Source of the DNA: Microbacterium mitrae
Lineage (GTDB): Bacteria > Actinomycetota > Actinomycetes > Actinomycetales > Microbacteriaceae
Assembly (NCBI RefSeq): GCF_008017445.1
Contig: NZ_VRSW01000002.1
Location: 474,060 to 538,059, forward strand
Reading direction: 5' to 3'
DNA: 64,000 bases
Positions 8,868 to 19,539 of the stretch are shown here, one piece after another. The position numbers were made by a program, and so were the translations under genes. Numbering within the stretch: the stretch's first letter is position 1; the number at the start of each line of letters is the position of its first letter. The notes beneath the pieces were generated by a model. That model ran no database searches. It was not told where the DNA came from and was given only the letters and a program-made list of their open reading frames with translations.

Positions 8868-10171
8868 CAATCTTCTTGCTTATCGCCGCGATCTTGCTCG
8901 TGGCGTTTGGCGGATTGATGGCGGCAATCGATGCCGCGCTCGGGGTAACGAGTCGGCAAGATTTTGCGGAATGGTCACAGCATGGCCGCAACGCGAAGTC
9001 GTTGCGGCTCATTGGTGAGGACGTTCCGTCTCACGCGAACGCCGTCGTCTTCATGCGTATCTTGGCTGAAACCACGGCCGCGGTCATGGTCACCGCACTG
9101 TTCGTGATTCTGCTCGACAACATTGGTTGGTCGATTCTGGCGGCCGCGATCATCATGACGGGCGTCTCGTTTGTGCTAGTCGGTGCCAGCCCGCGCTCGG
9201 TGGGTAGGCAACACGCCACCGGATTGTTGCGGGCAACGGCCCCCATCATCCGGGCCTGTCGAATCGCGATCGGCCCGCTGGCGCATGGTCTGGCAGCGCT
9301 GGGTGATCGGGTTACCCCCGGCGTCACCCGTGGCACCTCGTTCACCTCGGAAGAGCAGCTGCTCAGCATGGTCGATGAGGCGGCGAGCCATGACCTGATT
9401 GAAGAGGATGACCGCGAGCTGATCCACTCGGTCTTCGACTTCACCGACCGCTTCGTGCGAGCCGTCATGGTTCCGCGTACCGAGATGGTCACCATCGAGA
9501 ACGATGCGACCACGGAAGAAGCCGTGCGCCTGTTCTTGACGTCTGGCGTTTCGCGCATGCCGATCACCGAAGATGACGACGTTGTCGGCATGCTCTATCT
9601 AAAAGACGTGATCGCGTCGACGTTCGCGGATGAAACGGGCTGGCGCTCTCGGCTCGCCACCGACATTGCGCGTGAGCCGGTCTTTGTGCCTGAGGCGATG
9701 AAGGCCGAGACGCTACTGCAGCAGATGAAGCGTGACGCGATCCACGTGTGCCTCGTGGTCGACGAGTACGGCGGGGTATCGGGGCTGGTGACCCTGGAAG
9801 ACCTCATCGAAGAGCTGGTTGGCGATATCTCTGACGAGTACGACGCTCGCGCCTCGGAGATCATCGACCTTGGCGATGGCCGCTATCGGGTGTCGGCGCG
9901 GCTCCCGCTGGATGAGGTCGGAGACCTGTTCGGCATCGAATTGGATGACGAAGACGTCGACTCCATCGGCGGCTTGTTGGCCAAGGAGCTCGGCCGCGTG
10001 CCCGAGCCCGGCGCCGTCGCCGAGTCAGACGGCATCATTATGACCGGCGGTGAATCGCGTGGTCGCCGGAAGGGGCTCGCGAACATCATCGTGGAACGCA
10101 ACGCCGCGCTGACGGCAACTGAAGAGGCGTTCGTCGCCGAAAACCCGGAACCAGGAGACGAAAATGCGTAG
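8864..10171 (+). CDS. CNNM/CorC-type hemolysin-family transporter
   Basis: Membrane protein of 435 aa, family of CNNM/CorC proteins linked to magnesium/cobalt efflux. The first ~155 residues carry three to four hydrophobic segments (FLLIAAILLVAFGGLMAAI; AAVMVTALFVILLDNIGWS; ILAAAIIMTGVSFVLV), then a CBS pair (about 205-330, with VMVPRTEMV and GLVTLEDLIEELVGDI), and a C-terminal CorC_HlyC domain from about 340. It overlaps ybeY and era by 4 and 8 nt. The often-given name hemolysin is not supported by function. Confidence 0.92.
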   Translation: MTIFLLIAAILLVAFGGLMAAIDAALGVTSRQDFAEWSQHGRNAKSLRLIGEDVPSHANAVVFMRILAETTAAVMVTALFVILLDNIGWSILAAAIIMTGVSFVLVGASPRSVGRQHATGLLRATAPIIRACRIAIGPLAHGLAALGDRVTPGVTRGTSFTSEEQLLSMVDEAASHDLIEEDDRELIHSVFDFTDRFVRAVMVPRTEMVTIENDATTEEAVRLFLTSGVSRMPITEDDDVVGMLYLKDVIASTFADETGWRSRLATDIAREPVFVPEAMKAETLLQQMKRDAIHVCLVVDEYGGVSGLVTLEDLIEELVGDISDEYDARASEIIDLGDGRYRVSARLPLDEVGDLFGIELDDEDVDSIGGLLAKELGRVPEPGAVAESDGIIMTGGESRGRRKGLANIIVERNAALTATEEAFVAENPEPGDENA

Positions 10172-11048
10172 CGGATTCGTAACGTTCGTTGGCCGACCCA
10201 ATGTGGGCAAGTCAACCCTGACCAACGCCCTCGTTGGCCAGAAGGTCGCCATTACGAGCGACAAGCCACAGACTACCCGACGAGCCATTCGCGGCATCGT
10301 CAATCGGCCCGCAGGCCAACTCGTGATTGTGGACACGCCGGGTATTCACCGCCCGCGTACTCTTCTCGGCCAGCGATTGAACGATCTGGTTGAGCAGGTG
10401 CTTGGCGACGTTGACGTCATCGCGTTCTGCGTGCCTGCAGACCAAAAGGTTGGCCCCGGCGACACGCGCATCGCGGCATCGCTTGACGGCTACCGTCGCG
10501 CAAAAAAGGTCGCCATTGTCACCAAGACCGACACCGCCTCGCGCGATGAGATCATGGAGCGACTGATCGAGGTCGACGCGCTGCGTGAAGACTGGGCGGC
10601 CGTGATTCCGCTTTCTGCCATCACCAACGACCAGCTTGACGTGCTCTCTGATGAGCTTCTTGCGCTCATGCCCGAGGGCGATGCGCTGTACCCCGAAGGC
10701 GTGGTGACCGACGAGTCGCTGGAAGACCGGGTGGCGGAGATTATTCGCGAGGCGGCGCTTGACGGCGTGCGCGACGAATTGCCGCACTCCATCGCGGTGA
10801 CAGTCTCCGAGATTTCGGAGCGCGAAGACAGCGACCTCACCGACGTCTTCGCCGACATCGTGGTGGAGCGCGACAGCCAGAAAGCCATCATCATTGGCCG
10901 CAAGGGTTCGCGTCTGCGTGACGTCGGAGCTCGCGCTCGCGCCGAGTTGGAACCATTGATCGGCACCCGGGTATTTCTGAGCCTGCACGTTCGTGTCGCG
11001 AAGGAATGGCAGCGCGACCCGAAGCAATTGGGTCGCCTCGGTTTCTAA
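10164..11048 (+). CDS. era: GTPase Era
   Basis: Essential GTPase that assists 16S rRNA processing and 30S assembly. 294 aa: G1 GRPNVGKST at residues 6-14, G3 DTPG near residue 55, G4 reads TKTD (rather than NKxD) near residue 120, and a C-terminal KH domain with GRKGSRLRDVGARARAEL. SD GGAGACG precedes ATG 10164 inside the upstream gene. It is the last gene of the overlapping hrcA-era run. Confidence 0.97.
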   Translation: MRSGFVTFVGRPNVGKSTLTNALVGQKVAITSDKPQTTRRAIRGIVNRPAGQLVIVDTPGIHRPRTLLGQRLNDLVEQVLGDVDVIAFCVPADQKVGPGDTRIAASLDGYRRAKKVAIVTKTDTASRDEIMERLIEVDALREDWAAVIPLSAITNDQLDVLSDELLALMPEGDALYPEGVVTDESLEDRVAEIIREAALDGVRDELPHSIAVTVSEISEREDSDLTDVFADIVVERDSQKAIIIGRKGSRLRDVGARARAELEPLIGTRVFLSLHVRVAKEWQRDPKQLGRLGF

Positions 11049-11280
11049 GGTCGCCACAGGATTGTGGAGTTATCCCCAGAATCTTGTGGAGCTCTTGTCG
11101 CTCGACAGCGCGCTGGTTATGCTGTCGCTACCTCCTAGGCAACGAGTTCGCATTCGTTGAAAGAGTTGTCGGCGTCGAGATTTCGTGGGGACGATCCGGA
11201 GGCGCCGGCGTATGCCGCGATGACGAGCAACCGTTCGTGATCGCGGCATCACACTTTCTCGCGTCGTCCACAGACCGTGC
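11049..11280 (+). other. Intergenic region between era and the leucine leader
   Basis: No gene is supported here. A promoter-like pair TTGTCG (11095-11100) and TATGCT (11118-11123) with 17-bp spacing lies about 170 nt before the leader peptide; whether it is used is unknown. The rest shows nothing I recognise. Confidence 0.3.
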
Positions 11281-11286
11281 TACGCT
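11281..11286 (+). promoter_or_regulatory. -10 element of probable leaderless promoter for the leu leader peptide
   Basis: TACGCT ends 6 nt before the leader ATG at 11293, matching the spacing seen at other leaderless genes in this window. Confidence 0.5.
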
Positions 11287-11292
11287 GACTGC

Positions 11293-11321
11293 ATGCGCGC
11301 GGGCACGCTCCTTCTTAGCTG

Positions 11322-11343
<22 letters not shown>
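11293..11343 (+). CDS. leuL: leuA leader peptide (attenuator peptide)
   Basis: Sixteen-residue open frame MRAGTLLLSCRDETSF with three consecutive leucine codons (CTC CTT CTT), ending 63 nt before leuA. The leucine codons sit just before the left arm of a strong hairpin, the arrangement expected for leucine-sensing attenuation. Leader-peptide control of leuA is known or predicted in actinobacteria. The start matches the window's leaderless promoter pattern. Confidence 0.8.
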
Positions 11344-13161
<1,818 letters not shown>

Positions 13162-13173
13162 CGAGACGAGCCT

Positions 13174-13208
13174 GAGTTCCGGGGTGCCAATATGGCACCC
13201 CGGAACTC
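13174..13208 (+). terminator. Bidirectional terminator between leuA and the TRIC-like gene
   Basis: Perfect 15-bp stem (13174-13188 with 13194-13208) and a 5-nt AATAT loop, followed by CTTTTA on the plus strand. It separates convergent genes. Confidence 0.9.
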
Positions 13209-13213
13209 GCCTT

Positions 13214-13900
13214 TTACGGCTTGACGATTGTGATGGTTCCGGTCTCTGCGGCCACCTTGCGCCGGTGCAGGCGCCGCTGCTCCGGAAGCGAGAGGTCAAA
13301 GATCACGGCCAGCACGCGGATCACGGCGGTCACCAGAATGCCGGCGATGGCGGCTGGAACCATGGGGGCGCCGAGCGAGAACGCGACGGCAACGGTGGCG
13401 CATCCGGCACCGGCTGCGACCGCGTAGAGCGAGCCGACGTGCATGATGGCGACGGGCAAGCCCATGATGACGTCACGCAGCACTGATCCGCCAACGGCTG
13501 CGCAGACGCCCACGAAAACCGCGGGCACCACGGGCATTCCCACGGTGAGCGCCTTCACCGTGCCGAACGCCCCGAACATGCCAATAGCCCCGGCGTCCAG
13601 CACCACGATGATCGCATTGGCGCGATGCAATACTCCGGCCAGCAGCATGCCGACGAGTGCGGCGCCGCACGCCGTCAACAGGTACCAGTTGGACTGCAAG
13701 GTGGCCGGTGGCACGCCAATGAGCAGGTCGCGGATGAGACCGCCGCCCATGCCGACCAGAAGCCCCATGATGGCAACGCCCAACAGGTCAAGGCGTCGCT
13801 CGCCCTGAAACCCCGCGGCAAACAGCGCGCCCTGCACGCCACCGACACCGACGGCAAGAAGATCCGCCCACAGCGGAATCACGAACACGGTTTCGATCAC
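13214..13900 (-). CDS. TRIC-type cation channel family membrane protein (YadS/UPF0126-like)
   Basis: Integral membrane protein of 228 aa with two tandem UPF0126/TRIC repeats of three helices each. The hallmark Gly-rich signatures GLLVGMGGGLIRDLLIG (about residues 45-61) and GVCAAVGGSVLRDVIMG (about 131-147) occur once per repeat, as in YadS/TRIC homologues that conduct monovalent cations. Seven hydrophobic segments fit. It converges on leuA across a shared terminator and diverges from the RNB gene. Confidence 0.88.
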   Translation of the reverse strand: MIETVFVIPLWADLLAVGVGGVQGALFAAGFQGERRLDLLGVAIMGLLVGMGGGLIRDLLIGVPPATLQSNWYLLTACGAALVGMLLAGVLHRANAIIVVLDAGAIGMFGAFGTVKALTVGMPVVPAVFVGVCAAVGGSVLRDVIMGLPVAIMHVGSLYAVAAGAGCATVAVAFSLGAPMVPAAIAGILVTAVIRVLAVIFDLSLPEQRRLHRRKVAAETGTITIVKP

Positions 13901-13928
13901 CGCTCCATTCTTGCGTGCTCGATGGGGT

Positions 13929-13934
13929 TAGGTT
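13929..13934 (+). promoter_or_regulatory. -10-like element for the RNB gene (possible leaderless start)
   Basis: TAGGTT ends 6 nt before ATG 13941. GAAGGC lies between and could instead be a weak ribosome-binding site. Confidence 0.4.
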
Positions 13935-13940
13935 GAAGGC

Positions 13941-15347
13941 ATGCCGTTTCGCACGACACGCCTCGCCGCCGAGCACACCGATCTAGCCGCGCAGTTCGCG
14001 CAGATTCGAGACCAGCTCAATATTTCGATCTCCTTCGATGCCCGCGTTGAGCGCGAGGCGGTCGATGCGACCGCGCACCCGCCGTTGCCGGAGCATGATC
14101 AGACCGACATCGCGTTTGTGACGATCGACCCGGAGGGGTCGAAAGATCTCGATCAGGCGCTCTTCATCGAGCCGGCCGCCGACGGGTACCGGGTGTATTA
14201 CGCGATCGCCGACCTGCCGGCGGTTGTCACGGCGGGCGGCGCCATTGATCACGAGGCGCGTCGGCGGGGTCAAACCATGTACGCGCCGGATGAGAGCGCG
14301 CCCCTGCACCCTCGCGCGATCAGCGAGGATGCTGCCAGCCTGCTGCCTGACGTGGTGCGCTCCGCCTACGTGTGGACCTTCGAGTTGGACGACGTGGGCA
14401 CGGTCACCGCCACCACCCTGAAGCGCGCTCGGGTGCGAAGCCGTGAACGTCTCTCCTATGACGAGGCACAGCACCGCGCTGACAACGACGATCTGTTGAT
14501 GGGGCTGCTGCGACAGGTCGGCGAGCGCCGCATTGCACTTGAGGCACAGCGCGGCGGCGCCTCACTTGACATGCCGGAGGAGGAGATCGTCGCCGACGGC
14601 GACTCGTGGACCATCAAGCGCCGCCAACTCCTGCCGGTGGAGCAATGGAACGCCCAGATTTCGTTGATGACCGGCATGGCGGCGGCGCAATTGCAGCTTG
14701 GTGCTGGGCGCGGCATTCTGCGAACCATGCCGAAGCCGCCGCAGGACGCGATGGAGCACTTTCGGCGAGAAGTTGCCGCGATGGGGCTGCCGTTTGCCGA
14801 GGATGAAGAGTACGGCGGGTATCTGCGCCGCCTTGATCGCGACCACCCCGCGGCTATCGCGGTGCTGATGGCCGCACGGTCATTGTTCCGCGGCGCCGGC
14901 TACCACGTGCTCACCGGCACCGAGACGCCAGACGAGGTGATTCAGGCGGCCATTGGTGCGCCGTATGCGCACACCACGGCGCCGCTGAGACGCCTGGTTG
15001 ACCGCTACGTGCTGGCACACTGTGACGCCATTGCAAACGGCACCCAGATCGCGCCCTGGGCGGCTGCGGGGCTTGACGGCCTCAGCGAAATCATGGCGGC
15101 AAGCTCTCAAAAAGCGGGAGCGCTCGAGCGGGAGTGTATTGCGGCCGTCACCGCCGTGATTCTCGCCCCGCGGGTCGGTGAGGTCTTTGATGCGCTAATC
15201 GTTGACCGTCGAGAAAACCGGGCCGAGCTTGAGCTGATAGATCCGCCGGTCACGATTACCGCGGTGGTGGAGGGCGAACCCGGAACCGCGGTGCGGCTGA
15301 GGCTGCAAAGCATCACCGATGCGGGAGCGGTGTTTGTCGTTGCCTAG
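13941..15347 (+). CDS. RNB-domain ribonuclease (short RNase II/R type)
   Basis: Probable 3'-5' exoribonuclease, 468 aa. The RNB catalytic domain covers most of the protein: the metal-binding DPEGSKDLDQAL motif near residue 71 and the C-terminal TTAPLRRLVDRYV motif near 346. It is much shorter than E. coli RNase R (about 800 aa): no obvious cold-shock domains at the N-terminus, and the C-terminal 60 residues at most form one small beta domain. This compact form is common in actinobacteria. Confidence 0.9.
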   Translation: MPFRTTRLAAEHTDLAAQFAQIRDQLNISISFDARVEREAVDATAHPPLPEHDQTDIAFVTIDPEGSKDLDQALFIEPAADGYRVYYAIADLPAVVTAGGAIDHEARRRGQTMYAPDESAPLHPRAISEDAASLLPDVVRSAYVWTFELDDVGTVTATTLKRARVRSRERLSYDEAQHRADNDDLLMGLLRQVGERRIALEAQRGGASLDMPEEEIVADGDSWTIKRRQLLPVEQWNAQISLMTGMAAAQLQLGAGRGILRTMPKPPQDAMEHFRREVAAMGLPFAEDEEYGGYLRRLDRDHPAAIAVLMAARSLFRGAGYHVLTGTETPDEVIQAAIGAPYAHTTAPLRRLVDRYVLAHCDAIANGTQIAPWAAAGLDGLSEIMAASSQKAGALERECIAAVTAVILAPRVGEVFDALIVDRRENRAELELIDPPVTITAVVEGEPGTAVRLRLQSITDAGAVFVVA

Positions 15348-15380
15348 CGGGGCGCAGCCCCCAGTGTCGGTGCGGCGCGC

Positions 15381-15386
15381 GATAAT
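15381..15386 (+). promoter_or_regulatory. -10 element of a probable leaderless promoter for recO
   Basis: GATAAT ends 5 nt before the GTG start at 15392. Confidence 0.45.
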
Positions 15387-15391
15387 GGAGT

Positions 15392-16114
15392 GTGCCCACC
15401 TATCGTGACGAAGCCGTCGTGCTGCGAACCCACAAACTGGGAGAAGCAGACCGCATTGTCACGCTGCTCAGCAGGCGCCACGGCAAGATTCGCGCCGTGG
15501 CCAAGGGGGTTCGCCGCACCAGCTCGAAGTTTGGTTCACGCCTTGAGCCGTTCATGGTGGTTGACGCGCAACTGTACGAGGGGCGCTCGCTCGACATTGT
15601 GAACCAGGCGGAAAGTCTGGCAACCTACGGCGCCGATATCGTGTTGCATTACGACCGCTTCACCGCGGCAAACGCCATGGTGGAGGCCGCCGATCGCCTG
15701 GGCGACTCGGAGGCGACGGCACAGCAGTACCTCTTGCTGGTTGGCGGGCTACGGGCGCTTGCCCGTGGTGAGCATGGTTCGCGAGCGATTCTGGACTCTT
15801 ACCTGCTGCGCGCGATGTCGCTTTCGGGCTGGGCGCCAGGGCTGGAACACTGTGCGCGCTGTGCACAGGAGGGGCCGCACCAGACGTTTGTCGCACAGCT
15901 GGGCGGCATGGTGTGCGATAACTGCGCACCCGTTGGTTCCGCCCGCGTACCTGCGGGCACCACCAGCATGCTGGAGGCGCTGATCCGTGGCGACTGGACT
16001 GCAATTGAATCGGCAGCCCCCAACGACCAAACGCGCGCATCCGGACTGATCGCCGCATATACCCAATGGCACCTCGAGCGCAGCATTCGCTCGCTCGCAC
16101 ACGTGGAGGCGTAG
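15392..16114 (+). CDS. recO: DNA repair protein RecO
   Basis: Recombination mediator that anneals single strands and loads RecA with RecR. 240 aa with the N-terminal OB fold ([31 protein letters not shown]) and a zinc-binding site of CARC near residue 152 and CDNC near residue 172. GTG start preceded by a -10-like element. Its stop overlaps the uppS start by one base. Confidence 0.95.
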   Translation: MPTYRDEAVVLRTHKLGEADRIVTLLSRRHGKIRAVAKGVRRTSSKFGSRLEPFMVVDAQLYEGRSLDIVNQAESLATYGADIVLHYDRFTAANAMVEAADRLGDSEATAQQYLLLVGGLRALARGEHGSRAILDSYLLRAMSLSGWAPGLEHCARCAQEGPHQTFVAQLGGMVCDNCAPVGSARVPAGTTSMLEALIRGDWTAIESAAPNDQTRASGLIAAYTQWHLERSIRSLAHVEA

Positions 16115-16935
16115 TGACCCCGAAGCCATATACCCACAAAGACGCCGTGCCGTTTCGGCCGCTGGACTGGACGGGAATCTACCCGCCGGAGTACCCCAAA
16201 AAGGCTGTTCCCGCGCACGTTGCCGTCGTGATGGACGGCAACGGTCGGTGGGCAAATCAGCGGGGACTGAACCGCGTGGAGGGGCACAAGGCTGGGGAAA
16301 TGGCGCTGCTGGATGTGGTGGCCGGCGCCATTCAGGCCGGGGTTCGCCATCTCTCGGTTTATGCGTTCTCTACCGAGAACTGGGCGCGCTCGCCAGAAGA
16401 GGTTCGCTTCTTGATGGGTTTTAACCGCGATGTGCTTCACCGTCGGCGCGACCAGCTCAACGAGTGGGGCGTTCGCGTGCGGTGGGCGGGGCGCACTCCG
16501 CGGCTGTGGCGATCGGTGATCAAAGAGCTCCGTCACGCCGAAGAACTCACCCGGGAGAACACCACGCTCACCCTCACCATGTGCGTCAATTACGGTGGCC
16601 GGGTTGAACTGGCCGACGCCATGACCTCGATTGCCGAAGATGTGGCCGCGGGCAAAATCAAGCCGAGCGCGGTCAATGAGACGCTCATCGCGAAGCGGCT
16701 CTACCTGCCAGACATGCCCGATGTAGACCTTTTCGTGCGGTCATCCGGCGAACAACGCACGTCAAACTTCTTGCTGTGGCAGTCGGCGTACGCCGAGATG
16801 GTGTTCTTGGACACGCTGTGGCCCGACTTCACCCGCCAAGACCTCTGGCAGGCGATCGATATTTACACCGGCCGAACCCGCCGCTTCGGTGGCGCGATTG
16901 ATGCGCCGAAGCCTGCCGCAGAACCCGCCTCGTAG
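16114..16935 (+). CDS. uppS: Isoprenyl (undecaprenyl/decaprenyl) diphosphate synthase
   Basis: cis-Prenyltransferase making the polyprenyl diphosphate carrier for cell-wall synthesis; 273 aa. GTG 16114 is preferred: GGAGG lies just before it and it overlaps the recO stop, though the frame is open further upstream. The catalytic [13 protein letters not shown] motif (near residue 35), the GHKAG helix and the C-terminal [15 protein letters not shown] motif are all present. Actinobacteria often have two such enzymes of differing product length; the length cannot be read from sequence here. Confidence 0.95.
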   Translation: MTPKPYTHKDAVPFRPLDWTGIYPPEYPKKAVPAHVAVVMDGNGRWANQRGLNRVEGHKAGEMALLDVVAGAIQAGVRHLSVYAFSTENWARSPEEVRFLMGFNRDVLHRRRDQLNEWGVRVRWAGRTPRLWRSVIKELRHAEELTRENTTLTLTMCVNYGGRVELADAMTSIAEDVAAGKIKPSAVNETLIAKRLYLPDMPDVDLFVRSSGEQRTSNFLLWQSAYAEMVFLDTLWPDFTRQDLWQAIDIYTGRTRRFGGAIDAPKPAAEPAS

Positions 16936-16939
16936 CCGG

Positions 16940-18058
16940 TTAGAGCTCGGCGTCGGTCAGAAAGTACTCGCGTTCCAGCGAATGCCCGAACATCTTGATG
17001 TTCAAACAATCAGCCGGGGTCTTGCACTTCATGACGCTGTCGTACTGCGTATAGGTCCAAAACGCGAGCAGCTTGAGGTCAAGTGCCGCACCGGTGACAT
17101 TGGCTGGACGGTCTTTGTTGCCGTAGCCCGTCGCGTAGTGGAGCTGCGCCGCGGGAACGCCGGCGGCCTGCGCCGCGGCGCGGGTCAGTGAGCCGACCGC
17201 GCTGTGGTCCGAGTGATCACGCTTCGATGCCCACGACTCGTTCGGAACCAGGGTGAGCACGTTCGTGGGGGAGTAGGCGCTGGTGAGTTCGGTCAGCGAT
17301 GCTTGCAGCAGATTGAGGGAGACCTCGGCATGCGAGTCGACCGTGTGAATGACCGAGATCGTGTCGGTGCGTAGCCGCGCCAGGCTCTCCCACCCCGTGG
17401 CTTCGAACCCGTCGCCCTTGATATTGCCATCGGGCAGTCTCAAAAACGTCACCGAGATTGATGGATCGTCGCTGGCGGTGAAGCGGGTCACGGGCAGGCC
17501 CGACGCCAGGGTGAAGTGCTCCTCCGTCCACGGCAGGTCGCTGCCGCGCAGCACATCGTACGCACTCAGAATTCCGCTCTCGCGAGAGGTCGCGTACTGC
17601 ATCCCCGAACCAGCATCACCCGCGGTCACGAAAACGGTGCGCACGCACAGATCGGCCGCCATGGCATTCGCGATCGTCGGGTTCGCAAAAATGAGGTCAT
17701 CGTCGTAGTGAGCCATCACCGACATCGTCGTCTCGGTTGCGCATTCCTGCGTTGCAGGGGATGCCGCAGGCGTCGGCGGTGTGGGCGGTGACGGAACCGT
17801 GGGCTCAGGTGTGGGGGTTGTCGTCGTCGGCTGTGGCTCGGGTGTCGGTGAGGGGGTGAGCGTAGGCGAGGGCGCCACCGGCTGCGGGGTACCGGCCGAC
17901 TCGCTGTGTGACTGTTGGAATACCGGAATGAGCCCGGTGGCGGCTCCCGCCCCGAAGCCGACAACACCCAACACGGCGACGCCGATGATGCTCCACATCA
18001 CGGTGAGTCGCCTGAGCCGACGACGGCGTGCGCGCGCGTGACGGCGTGTCCCCTGCAT
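16940..18058 (-). CDS. Membrane-anchored or secreted PIG-L family deacetylase
   Basis: Protein of 372 aa with three parts: a basic N-terminus and one transmembrane/signal segment (MWSIIGVAVLGVVGFGAGAA, residues about 21-40), a Pro/Thr/Ser-rich linker (about 58-105), and a PIG-L (LmbE-like) domain from about 110. PIG-L enzymes are zinc N-deacetylases of sugar amides; the metal motif here is AHYDDDLIF (usual AHPDDD) with HSDHSAVG later. The extracytoplasmic position suggests a cell-envelope glycan substrate, which is inference. ATG 18058 is chosen for its AAGGGG site. Converges on uppS with a 4-nt gap. Confidence 0.85.
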   Translation of the reverse strand: MQGTRRHARARRRRLRRLTVMWSIIGVAVLGVVGFGAGAATGLIPVFQQSHSESAGTPQPVAPSPTLTPSPTPEPQPTTTTPTPEPTVPSPPTPPTPAASPATQECATETTMSVMAHYDDDLIFANPTIANAMAADLCVRTVFVTAGDAGSGMQYATSRESGILSAYDVLRGSDLPWTEEHFTLASGLPVTRFTASDDPSISVTFLRLPDGNIKGDGFEATGWESLARLRTDTISVIHTVDSHAEVSLNLLQASLTELTSAYSPTNVLTLVPNESWASKRDHSDHSAVGSLTRAAAQAAGVPAAQLHYATGYGNKDRPANVTGAALDLKLLAFWTYTQYDSVMKCKTPADCLNIKMFGHSLEREYFLTDAEL

Positions 18059-18175
18059 GGTTCCCCTTCCACGTGCGTCGAGCAAGCTACTGCCCGGCGC
18101 TTTCCAGCGTAAGTGGGCGTGCTGCGATCTTCATCGGGGAAAACCCCGGGAATAGAACCCAATAACCCTGATGTT

Positions 18176-18859
18176 GTGCATGAGGTGACCGAAAAGATTC
18201 AAATTGACGTGTGGAGCGATATCGCCTGCCCGTGGTGCTACATCGGCAAGCGCAATCTCGAGGGCGGAATTGCCGCGACCTCGAATGATCCCGATGCCCC
18301 GCAAGTAGAGATCACCTACCACTCATACGAGCTTTCCCCCGATACTCCCGTCGACTTTGACGGCAGTGAGATCGACTTTCTTGCCACGCACAAGGGCATG
18401 CCCAAAGACCAGGTTTCACAGATGCTTGACCATGTGACTCAGGTCGCGCAGGGAGCCGGTCTGGAGTACAACTTCGACGTGCTCAAGCACACCAACACGG
18501 TGCGCGCGCACGAGCTGCTTCACTTTGCGAAGGCGCACGGCAAGCAGCACGAAATGGCCGAGCGGTTGATGTCGGCGTACTTCACCGAGGGTAAGCATGT
18601 CGGCGAGATCGATAGCCTCGTCGCGCTGGCAGCCGAGGTCGGTCTTGACGCCGATGCAGCACGGGCCGCCTTGCAGTCTCAGCAGTACCTTGACGATGTT
18701 CGCGCCGATCAGGCGCAGGCCGTGAAGTTTGGCATTCAGGGTGTGCCATTCTTTGTTATCAACGGCAAGTACGGCGTATCGGGCGCACAGCCCGCCGATG
18801 CCTTCGCGCAGGTATTGCGCCAGGTATGGGCAGAGGAGACCGAGCCCGCCGCCTCATAG
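18176..18859 (+). CDS. FrnE-like DsbA-family thiol oxidoreductase
   Basis: Cytoplasmic DsbA-fold protein of about 227 aa, related to FrnE and 2-hydroxychromene-2-carboxylate isomerases. It opens with IDVWSDIACPWCYIGKRNL, where CPWC is the redox pair, and ends with the GVPFFVINGKYGVSGAQP cis-proline motif. The start is unsure: GTG 18176 follows a TAACCCT -10-like element, GTG 18185 is also possible, and the frame is open back to 18113. A shared terminator separates it from the glutathione peroxidase gene. Confidence 0.88.
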   Translation: MHEVTEKIQIDVWSDIACPWCYIGKRNLEGGIAATSNDPDAPQVEITYHSYELSPDTPVDFDGSEIDFLATHKGMPKDQVSQMLDHVTQVAQGAGLEYNFDVLKHTNTVRAHELLHFAKAHGKQHEMAERLMSAYFTEGKHVGEIDSLVALAAEVGLDADAARAALQSQQYLDDVRADQAQAVKFGIQGVPFFVINGKYGVSGAQPADAFAQVLRQVWAEETEPAAS

Positions 18860-18867
18860 CGATTAAT

Positions 18868-18905
18868 GACGAAGGCGCTCACCGCGAACGGTGAGCGCCT
18901 TCGTC
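18868..18905 (+). terminator. Bidirectional terminator
   Basis: Perfect 16-bp inverted repeat (18868-18883 with 18890-18905) and a 6-nt loop between the convergent FrnE-like and glutathione peroxidase genes. Confidence 0.9.
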
Positions 18906-18928
18906 GTGTCATGGCGCCGAGGCCTCCG

Positions 18929-19432
18929 TCATCGAGGCAGGTTTGCCTCGATAACGGAGATCACGGCGGGGTCGGTCGGGATGACCGGCGGGCGGAACCG
19001 GTGCAGCGTGCCCCCGGGGGTCAGCACGAACTTTTCGAAGTTCCACAGCACCGGGCCGCGCTTACCGTCGGTGTCTTTCGTCTTCTTCAGCGCCTTGTAC
19101 AGGGGGGCCGCGGAGCGGCCATTGACCTTAACCTTGTCGTTGATCGGAAACGACACGCCCCACGTCATGGCGCAGTAGTCGAGAATCTCTTCCATGGTTC
19201 CGGGCTCTTGTCCCATGAACTGATTGCACGGAAAACCGAGCACCGTGAAGCCGCGGTCGCCGTAGGTCTTCTGCAGCTCTTCGAGTTGCTCGTACTGAGG
19301 CGTCAATCCGCATTTGGAGGCGACGTTGACAATCATCACGACGTCATCGCGGTACTCGGCGAGCGTGTGTTCGTTACCCTCCGCATCGACAAAAGCGATG
19401 TCGCGCAGGGGGGTCTCCGTAGTGTCGGTCAT
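18929..19432 (-). CDS. Glutathione peroxidase family protein
   Basis: Thiol peroxidase of 167 aa reducing hydroperoxides; in actinobacteria, which lack glutathione, the reductant is usually thioredoxin or mycothiol-linked. The catalytic NVASKCGLTPQYEQLEEL motif (peroxidatic Cys about residue 39, Cys in place of Sec), GFPCNQFMGQEPG with the second family Cys/Gln, and the WNFEKF tail are present. The start MTDTTETPL is preceded by a leaderless-type -10 at 19439-19444. Confidence 0.95.
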   Translation of the reverse strand: MTDTTETPLRDIAFVDAEGNEHTLAEYRDDVVMIVNVASKCGLTPQYEQLEELQKTYGDRGFTVLGFPCNQFMGQEPGTMEEILDYCAMTWGVSFPINDKVKVNGRSAAPLYKALKKTKDTDGKRGPVLWNFEKFVLTPGGTLHRFRPPVIPTDPAVISVIEANLPR

Positions 19433-19438
19433 GCTTTG

Positions 19439-19444
19439 AGACTA
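19439..19444 (-). promoter_or_regulatory. -10 element of a probable leaderless promoter for the glutathione peroxidase gene
   Basis: Read on the minus strand, TAGTCT is separated by 6 nt from the ATG at 19432. Confidence 0.5.
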
Positions 19445-19527
19445 CTGCGGACGGGCGGAACCAGGGCGAAATTCGGCAGAAATGGCGTGGCTGGGAGCGC
19501 GCCGCACCCGGTGAGCTCCGGGTGGGG

Positions 19528-19533
19528 GAGAAT
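19528..19533 (+). promoter_or_regulatory. -10 element of a probable leaderless promoter for dusB
   Basis: GAGAAT ends 6 nt before GTG 19540, favouring that codon over the ATG at 19546. Confidence 0.4.
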
Positions 19534-19539
19534 AGAGGG

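Noticed and set aside
11095..11123. Promoter-like pair TTGTCG / TATGCT as the leuA promoter
   Set aside because: Reasonable spacing but about 170 nt before the leader, while a leaderless -10 directly precedes the leader peptide; kept only as a possibility.
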